Source: CSSed11-175R1 sp041685735 | Lineage (GTDB): Bacteria; Actinomycetota; Nitriliruptoria; Nitriliruptorales; Nitriliruptoraceae | Assembly: GCA_041685735.1 (NCBI GenBank) | Contig: JAWLFE010000008.1 | Location: forward strand, 21,141 to 85,140 | Reading direction: 5' to 3' | DNA: 64,000 nt | Shown here: one piece after another, positions 59,216 through 64,000 of the stretch | How the letters are laid out: the number at the start of each line of letters is the position of its first letter | Numbering within the stretch: position 1 is the first letter of the stretch | Made by a program: the position numbers and the translations under genes | Notes under the pieces: model-generated | Told to the model about the DNA's origin: nothing | Databases searched by the model: none | What the model saw: only the letters and a program-made list of their open reading frames with translations

Positions 59216-59221
59216 TACCCT
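59216..59221 (+). promoter_or_regulatory. -10 element for the DNA ligase gene
   Basis: TACCCT is followed seven bases later by an in-frame GTG (59229), which could be a leaderless start. The GTG at 59265 has a GGAGAGGGG site and a more family-like beginning. Confidence 0.4.
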
Positions 59222-59264
59222 GCACACCGTGCCATGGCCGCCCGGTGGTCGGAGAGGGGTCCAC

Positions 59265-60893
59265 GTGCAGCTCGCGACGATCGTGGAGGTCTCGACCCGG
59301 ATCGCCGCAACCCGCAAGCGCACCGTCAAGATCGAGCTGCTGACCGACCTCCTCCGCGACCTCACTGACAACGAGCTCACGACCGGGGTCGCCTACCTCT
59401 CCGGCGAACCCCGTCAGCCACGCCTGGATCTGGGTCCGTCGGCGGTGTTCGGTGCGGAAGTGCCGCCTGCAGCAACGTCGAGGTTGTCGCTGCAGGACGT
59501 GGACGACGCCCTGCAGCGCATCGCGGACGTCACGGCGGGCAGTGGGTCGCGCAGCCGGCGGCTGGATGCGCTGGAGGACCTGCTCGGACGCGCCACCGAG
59601 GACGAGCAACGCTGGTTGCGGTCGCTGATCGTGCGGGAGCTGCGGCAGGGGTCGCTGGAGGGGCTGCTCGTCGCGGCGATCGCCCGGGCGTTCGAGGTCC
59701 CGGAACGTGCCGTTCGGCGAGCCGCCATGCTCAGCGGGGACCTGCGTGCGACGGCGCGGCTGGCTCGCGACGGTGGGGCCGACCACCTCGATGCGGTGGG
59801 GTTGCAGGTCGGGGTCGGGATCGAGCCGATGCTCGCATCGACCGCCGAGGACCTGACCGCGGCGATGGCGGCCGCCGGTGCGGTGTGGCTCGACGCCAAG
59901 CTCGACGGTGCCCGGGTGCAGGTGCACCGCTCCGGCGATGACGTCACGGTCTTCACCCGGACGCTGCACGACGTCACCCACCGCGTCCCGGAGGTGGTGG
60001 AGGCGGCGCTGGCGTTGGACGTCGACCGCGCGGTGCTCGACGGCGAGGCGATCGCCTTCGACGCCGACGGACGGCCCCGCCCGTTCCAGGAGACGATGCA
60101 GCGCTTCGGCCGCGAGCGGCCGGTCGACGAGGTCCGCGACGAGGTCCCGCTGGCGGTCCGGTTCTTCGACGTGCTGCACGTCGATGGGCGGGACCTGATC
60201 GACGAACCGCTGCAGCGGCGGCTCGACGCGCTCGACCGGGTCGTGCCGCCCCCGCTGCGCATGGAGCGGTTGGTCACCGACGACCTGCCAGCCGCATCGA
60301 GGTTCCTGCGCGACACCCTGGCGGCGGGCCACGAAGGAGTGATGGTCAAGGACCCGGACTCGCCCTACGAGGCCGGACGCCGCGGCGCGGGCTGGCGCAA
60401 GGTCAAGCCCGTGCACACCCTGGACCTGGTGGTCATCGCGGCCGAATGGGGCTCGGGCCGACGCACCGGGTGGCTGTCGAACCTCCACCTGGCCTGCCGN
60501 NNNNNNNNNNNNNNNNNNNNNNNNNNNNNNNNNNNNNNNNNNNNNNNNNNNNNNNNNNNNNNNNNNNNNNNNNNNNNNNNNNNNNNNNNNNNNNNNNNNC
60601 TGATCATGCTCGGCAAGACCTTCAAGGGCCTGACCGACGAGGTGCTGGCCTGGCAGACCGAGGCTCTCCTCGAGCGCGAGACCCACCGTGACGGCCACGT
60701 CGTCCACGTACGTCCCGAGCTGATCGTGGAGATCGCGTTCGACGGGCTGGTGCGCTCGACGCGGTACCCGGGCGGCCTGGCGCTGCGCTTCGCGCGCGTC
60801 CGCGGCTACCGCCCCGACAAGCCCGCAACCGAGGCCGACACCCTGGCGGCGGTCCGCGCGATCCACGCCGGAGAGCGACTCCCCGACCTCTGA
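59265..60893 (+). CDS. ATP-dependent DNA ligase (contains assembly gap)
   Basis: Seals nicks using ATP. It is the LigB-type actinobacterial enzyme, additional to the NAD-dependent LigA. An N-terminal DNA-binding domain (LATIVEVSTRIAATRKRTVK) precedes the nucleotidyltransferase core with the AMP-accepting lysine in WLDAKLDGARVQVHR. Also present are VLDGEAIAF, RFFDVLHVDG, EGVMVKDPDSPYE and GWRKVKP. The OB-fold part resumes after the gap at LIMLGKTFKGLTDEVLAW. The N run replaces a short segment between LSNLHLACR and LIMLGKT. The reading frame is kept only by the nominal length. Confidence 0.9.
   Translation: MQLATIVEVSTRIAATRKRTVKIELLTDLLRDLTDNELTTGVAYLSGEPRQPRLDLGPSAVFGAEVPPAATSRLSLQDVDDALQRIADVTAGSGSRSRRLDALEDLLGRATEDEQRWLRSLIVRELRQGSLEGLLVAAIARAFEVPERAVRRAAMLSGDLRATARLARDGGADHLDAVGLQVGVGIEPMLASTAEDLTAAMAAAGAVWLDAKLDGARVQVHRSGDDVTVFTRTLHDVTHRVPEVVEAALALDVDRAVLDGEAIAFDADGRPRPFQETMQRFGRERPVDEVRDEVPLAVRFFDVLHVDGRDLIDEPLQRRLDALDRVVPPPLRMERLVTDDLPAASRFLRDTLAAGHEGVMVKDPDSPYEAGRRGAGWRKVKPVHTLDLVVIAAEWGSGRRTGWLSNLHLACXXXXXXXXXXXXXXXXXXXXXXXXXXXXXXXXXXLIMLGKTFKGLTDEVLAWQTEALLERETHRDGHVVHVRPELIVEIAFDGLVRSTRYPGGLALRFARVRGYRPDKPATEADTLAAVRAIHAGERLPDL
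60500..60599. other. Assembly gap (100 N) inside the ligase gene
   Basis: Unlike the other gaps, the flanks show no repeat or shared sequence. The missing bases should encode the short D-P-x-T-G-like turn before IMLGKTF. Confidence 0.9.
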
Positions 60894-61073
60894 GCCCAGG
60901 GGCGCAAGGACCCGACGGGACCGTGATCATCGGCGGTGCCGCGGCCGTTCGTCCCAACAGGTCGGGGCATTGGTCCCACCACGTCAGGCCCCTTGCCTAT
61001 GGCTGCGATCGACCACCTCGACGATGCTCAGGACCAGGTTCACAACCGCGCGAGAGCGCATGGAGGGTAAGAG

Positions 61074-61772
61074 ATGAACAAGCGACTTCGGACCCTGGGG
61101 ATGGTTCTGGCAGCCATCGGCGTGGCCTTCATCCTGGGAGGTGGGTTCGCCTACTCGATGACCCAGGACGGCTACGACTCACTGCAGAGCTTCAGCGAGG
61201 CCCAGAACGTCACGCTCGCCTACAACGAGGACGGGGAGCTCCTCGACCGCGGCAGCCCCGAGGAGGCACAGGCCATCCTCACGATGCTCACCGACGACTG
61301 GGGCTACCCGGTGGTCGAAGGCGACCTCGACCCCGACGACCCGCTGGTCAACAGCGCGACGGAGTACATGTTCCAGATGGCCGTGGTCGGCTACCACGTC
61401 ATGAACGACACCCAGACCGTCGTGCTGGACGAGACCGTGGAGTACAACGGTGAGGTCTTCGAGGCCGGCGAGTACGAGTTCGACATCGACGGGCGCTACT
61501 GGACCGACTTCGACCGGATGCACCCGATCGAGGGTCCCGCACGTGAGATGGCCTGGACCGGAACCGTCCACGGGCTGTTCGGTGAACTCGGTGTCGGCAC
61601 CGTCACCCACTCCACCCTGCAGATGGCCCTCGGCCTCTCGGCGCTGCTGGCCGGGCTCGGCCTGACCTTCATCCTCGCCGGCGCCGGGCTGATCTGGGTC
61701 GGTCGCGCCGAACCGCAGGCGACGAGCGCCTCGGAAGCCGCTGCACGGGACCGTGAGCTGAGCAGGAGCTGA
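61074..61772 (+). CDS. Two-helix membrane protein with extracytoplasmic domain, function unknown
   Basis: A 232-aa protein with an N-terminal transmembrane helix (TLGMVLAAIGVAFILGGGFA), an acidic extracytoplasmic domain of about 150 residues rich in Tyr, Asp and Glu, and a second helix near the C-terminus (LSALLAGLGLTFILAGAGLI). Codon use is typical of the window. ATG at 61074 has a GGAGGG site. No family is recognised. The perfect hairpin downstream ends the transcript. Confidence 0.75.
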   Translation: MNKRLRTLGMVLAAIGVAFILGGGFAYSMTQDGYDSLQSFSEAQNVTLAYNEDGELLDRGSPEEAQAILTMLTDDWGYPVVEGDLDPDDPLVNSATEYMFQMAVVGYHVMNDTQTVVLDETVEYNGEVFEAGEYEFDIDGRYWTDFDRMHPIEGPAREMAWTGTVHGLFGELGVGTVTHSTLQMALGLSALLAGLGLTFILAGAGLIWVGRAEPQATSASEAAARDRELSRS

Positions 61773-61822
61773 CCGACAGCAACGGTCTCGCACACGGCGA
61801 GGCCGGACATCCACGAACGACC

Positions 61823-61851
61823 GGGAGGCCCTCCGTCACGGAGGGCCTCCC
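61823..61851. terminator. Bidirectional hairpin terminator
   Basis: GGGAGGCCCTCCG pairs perfectly with CGGAGGGCCTCCC around a TCA loop. It lies between convergent genes ending at 61772 and 61872. Confidence 0.75.
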
Positions 61852-61871
61852 GCCGTTGGGTCCGCGTCCCG

Positions 61872-62189
61872 TCAGGGCCGGTGACCGTGGTCGTGTGTCA
61901 CCGGATCGAGCCCCTCCGCGCCGTCGATCTGCAACCGCTTCCAGCGTCCGATCCCGTACACCTCGATCGTCCAGTCACCGAGGTCATCACCCAGCGTCGG
62001 ATCGATGAAGCAGACGACCCCATCGACCGCTTCCGTGCGGTAGCCGTCGGGATCATCGGGCGTCCCCACCTCGGCGACCGGCAGCAGCGCGTGCCCACCG
62101 CAGCAGCCGTGGCGCGGACTGACCCGGATGAGCAGGGGCCGGCCCGCGAGGTGTTCGACGGCGGCCGGCGTCAGGCGGGGAGCGCACAT
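61872..62189 (-). CDS. CC-motif small protein co-encoded with acr3
   Basis: A 105-aa protein starting MCAPRLTPAAVEHLAGRPLL, with the motif RHGCCGGHALLPVAEVG and a beta-rich end (DWTIEVYGIGRWKRLQIDG). The adjacent cysteines, with two more at residues 2 and about 63, suggest metalloid or metal binding. The pattern resembles small CC/Se-motif proteins, but the family is recalled, not tested. ATG at 62189 overlaps the acr3 stop (TGATG), so it is translated with the arsenite exporter. Confidence 0.65.
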   Translation of the reverse strand: MCAPRLTPAAVEHLAGRPLLIRVSPRHGCCGGHALLPVAEVGTPDDPDGYRTEAVDGVVCFIDPTLGDDLGDWTIEVYGIGRWKRLQIDGAEGLDPVTHDHGHRP

Positions 62190-63325
62190 CAGGCGGGCGC
62201 CCCACCGGAGGGACCGGAGGCCGGCGCGTTTCCCGACACCGTCGGGAAGCGGTGGCGGGTGCGGTTGGCGTACCAGACCAGGGCGAGCATCAGCGGGACC
62301 TCGACGAGCACGCCGACGACGGTGGCCAGTGCGGCGGGTGACTGCAGCCCGAAGAGCGCGATTGCCGCGGCCACCGCCAGCTCGAAGAAGTTGCTCGCGC
62401 CGATCATGGCACCGGGTGCGGCGATGGCGTGACGGATCCTGAGCGCCTGCATGGTCCGGTACGCGAGCCAGAAGATCAGGACGGTCTGGATGATAAGGGG
62501 GACCGCGATCAGCAGGATGTGCAGCGGGTTGTTGAGGATGACCTCGCCCTGGAAGGCGAACAACAGCACGAGCGTGACGATCAGACCGGCCGGGGTCACG
62601 GGCGCGATGCGCCGCATGAACACGCGATCGAACCACTCGATGCCGTGGCGCTTGATCAGGCTGATCCGCGTCAGCCAGCCGGCCACCAGCGGGATGATGA
62701 TGTAGAGCACCACCGACAGCAACACGGTGTCCCAGGGCACGTCGATGTCGGAGATGCCGAGCAGCAGGACCACGATCGGCGCGAACGCGACCAGCATGAT
62801 CAGATCGTTCACCGCGACCTGGACCAGCGTGTAGCCCGCATCACCACGTGTGAGGTAGCTCCACACGAACACCATGGCGGTGCAGGGTGCGGCCCCCAAC
62901 AGGATGGCTCCCGCGAGGTACTGCCGCCCCAACTCCTCGGGGATCAGCGGTGCGAAGATCACCAGCAGGAAGACGTAGGCGATCGCGAACATGGTGAACG
63001 GCTTGACCAGCCAGTTGATCCCCGTGGTGACGAGCAGGCCCTTCGGCTCGCGCCCCACGCCGACGATCGCCCCGAAGTCGATCTGCACCATCATCGGGAA
63101 GATCATGGCCCAGATCAGGACCGCCACCGGGATCGAGACCTGCGCGTACTCGAACCGCGACAGGGTCTCTGGGATCGCGGGGACGAACTGCCCCACGGCG
63201 ACACCGGCGACGATCGCCAGCGCGACCCAGAGTGACAGCAGCCGCTCGAAGGTCCCCAGGCCACCCGACGAGCCGGAAGCGAGGTCCGTTCCGGACACGC
63301 CCCGGTCGGCTCCATCCACGCTCAT
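62189..63325 (-). CDS. acr3: ACR3-type arsenite efflux permease
   Basis: Exports arsenite, driven by the proton-motive force. The 378-aa protein has ten predicted helices. The ACR3 hallmarks are WAMIFPMMVQIDFGAI, NWLVKPFTMFAIAYVFLLV, the essential cysteine in LLGAAPCTAMVFVWSYL, VNDLIMLVAFAPIV, and GASNFFELAVAAAIALFG. ATG at 63325 has a GGAG site. A GTG nine codons earlier is possible. It is divergent from arsR and controlled by the shared operator region. Confidence 0.93.
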   Translation of the reverse strand: MSVDGADRGVSGTDLASGSSGGLGTFERLLSLWVALAIVAGVAVGQFVPAIPETLSRFEYAQVSIPVAVLIWAMIFPMMVQIDFGAIVGVGREPKGLLVTTGINWLVKPFTMFAIAYVFLLVIFAPLIPEELGRQYLAGAILLGAAPCTAMVFVWSYLTRGDAGYTLVQVAVNDLIMLVAFAPIVVLLLGISDIDVPWDTVLLSVVLYIIIPLVAGWLTRISLIKRHGIEWFDRVFMRRIAPVTPAGLIVTLVLLFAFQGEVILNNPLHILLIAVPLIIQTVLIFWLAYRTMQALRIRHAIAAPGAMIGASNFFELAVAAAIALFGLQSPAALATVVGVLVEVPLMLALVWYANRTRHRFPTVSGNAPASGPSGGAPA

Positions 63326-63377
63326 GAGTTCGCTCCGAGAGGTCGCCGCCACCCCGGAGGCGTGGCGCTACGCTTGG

Positions 63378-63426
63378 TTGCACCCTGGTGCAGGTGAGCC
63401 TAGCTTCTACTTGCATCAACCTGCAA
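63378..63426. promoter_or_regulatory. arsR-acr3 operator: tandem TTGCA-N6-TGCA(A/G) palindromes
   Basis: TTGCA-N6-TGCAG at 63378-63393 and TTGCA-N6-TGCAA at 63411-63426 are spaced 33 bases apart in the divergent region. Binding of the ArsR dimer would shut both genes until As(III) or a similar metalloid arrives. Confidence 0.75.
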
Positions 63427-63460
63427 CCACGAAGCCGCCGCAGGGAGTGGAGGGGATCCG

Positions 63461-63922
63461 ATGTCGCCCAGGACGACCGGGGAGCACGCCGACACCGAGG
63501 CGGCCGCCATCGCCTTCAAGGCGTTGAGCGACCCACGGCGGATCGCGGTCCTGCGACTGCTGCTGGAGGTCCCGGACACGCTCTGCGGGTGCGAGATCTC
63601 CGACGTGCTCGGTCTGGCCGACTACCAGGTTTCCCGTGCACTCGGCAGCCTCAAGGCCGCCGGACTCGTCCGTGAGAAGGCGCGGACCGGTACCTGGATC
63701 CACTACGAAGCCGCGCGCGCTGTCCGCCCCGCAACCGACCGACTGTTGGCCCTGGTGGCGGCCCTGCCCCTGTCACCCGACGAGGCCGAGCGGCTGTCCC
63801 TGCGCTACGGCCTGCGCGAGCAGGCTGGCTGCGTCCTCGGTACCCAGCACCCATCGGTCCTCGAGGCGTTCGAGTCGGGTGACCTGCGTGGGTCCCTGCC
63901 CGTGGTCGCCACCGAGAACTGA
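63461..63922 (+). CDS. arsR: ArsR/SmtB-family metalloregulator
   Basis: A 153-aa repressor with the winged-helix core AFKALSDPRRIAVLRLLLEV, the metal-sensing C-x-C in TLCGCEISDVL, the recognition helix LADYQVSRALGSLKAAGLVR and the wing EKARTGTWIHYEAARA. A 50-residue C-terminal extension contains a further Cys (QAGCVLGTQ). ATG at 63461 follows GGAGGGG. It most likely represses itself and the divergent acr3 gene. Confidence 0.93.
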   Translation: MSPRTTGEHADTEAAAIAFKALSDPRRIAVLRLLLEVPDTLCGCEISDVLGLADYQVSRALGSLKAAGLVREKARTGTWIHYEAARAVRPATDRLLALVAALPLSPDEAERLSLRYGLREQAGCVLGTQHPSVLEAFESGDLRGSLPVVATEN

Positions 63923-63970
63923 CCGAGGACGTTGGCACGGTCCCAGCACCGGATCCGACCGCGCTGCTGC

Positions 63971-64000
63971 TCAGCCGAAGCGGCCGGTGATGTAGGACTC
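63971..64000 (-). CDS. pstB: 3' end of probable phosphate ABC transporter ATPase PstB (partial)
   Basis: Only nine codons and a stop are visible. They end Glu-Ser-Tyr-Ile-Thr-Gly-Arg-Phe-Gly, the usual C-terminus of PstB ATPases (YITGRFG). The call rests on that motif alone. Confidence 0.5.
   Translation of the reverse strand, partial: ESYITGRFG

Noticed and set aside
58338..60866. An 842-codon minus-strand open frame joining the ligase region to the membrane protein
   Set aside because: Only the last 275 codons (from 59165) look like a protein. The rest is the complement of the ligase gene plus N.
1..64000. tRNA or rRNA genes
   Set aside because: No T-arm plus CCA-stem pattern or rRNA-like stretch was noticed on either strand. 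A covariance-model search was not possible here.

Overview
This is a high-GC (roughly 70% by eye) chromosomal window from an actinobacterium. Lineage markers are a WhiG/FliA sigma factor, DUF2469, the actinobacterial form of DapD, a SepIVA-like coiled-coil protein, the F420 gene cofC, frequent GTG starts and several leaderless -10/start arrangements. A deep-branching group such as Nitriliruptoria would fit, but that placement is inference. Five 100-base N runs show that it is a scaffold. Four of them sit in short tandem repeats.

Positions 1-1102 hold a frameshifted TnpB-type gene cut by the window edge. From about 1.2 to 24.9 kb, almost entirely on the minus strand, runs the conserved actinobacterial information-processing block: whiG-xerC-dprA-comM-yraN-(38-aa membrane protein)-DUF2469, rnhB (plus strand), lepB-rplS-trmD-rimM-khpA-rpsP-ffh, a plus-strand membrane-anchored protein, then ftsY-smc-(57-aa coiled coil)-acyP-mutM-like-rnc-rpmF-DUF177-SepIVA-like-coaD-rsmD. 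Many neighbours overlap by 4 bp (ATGA or GTGA), which implies translational coupling. The SRP pair ffh/ftsY, signal peptidase and ribosome maturation genes lie together.

From 24.9 to 35.6 kb the usual rsmD-recG-DAK-rpmB neighbourhood is interrupted by an oligopeptidase B, an acetoacetyl-CoA synthetase and an SDR. Several minisatellites lie between or inside these genes. From 35.7 to 55 kb are wall and amino-acid genes: ddl, a Cys/Met PLP enzyme, gpsA, serB-tyrA, a DapC-like aminotransferase, a DUF368 lipid-carrier translocase, dapD-dapE and comB. Among them are cofC, two oxidoreductase or membrane genes, a cold-shock-like protein, a tandem GNAT and an unrecognised protein that may have an ADP-ribosyltransferase-like fold.

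From 55.1 to 64 kb is an accessory region. It holds a divergent MarR/aromatic-ring dioxygenase pair, an ArsO-like flavoprotein, a 20-bp perfect hairpin, an ATP-dependent DNA ligase, and an arsenic module (acr3 plus a CC-motif protein, divergent arsR), ending in the 3' tip of a probable pstB. Two promoters here carry tandem 5-N6-5 palindromes with the same 33-bp spacing but different half-sites.

The most unusual theme is the density of short tandem repeats. Six genes carry in-frame repeats near their N-termini, and several intergenic arrays repeat apparent expression signals. The clearest is upstream of recG, where each 27-nt unit is a complete mini-ORF in register with the recG start codon.
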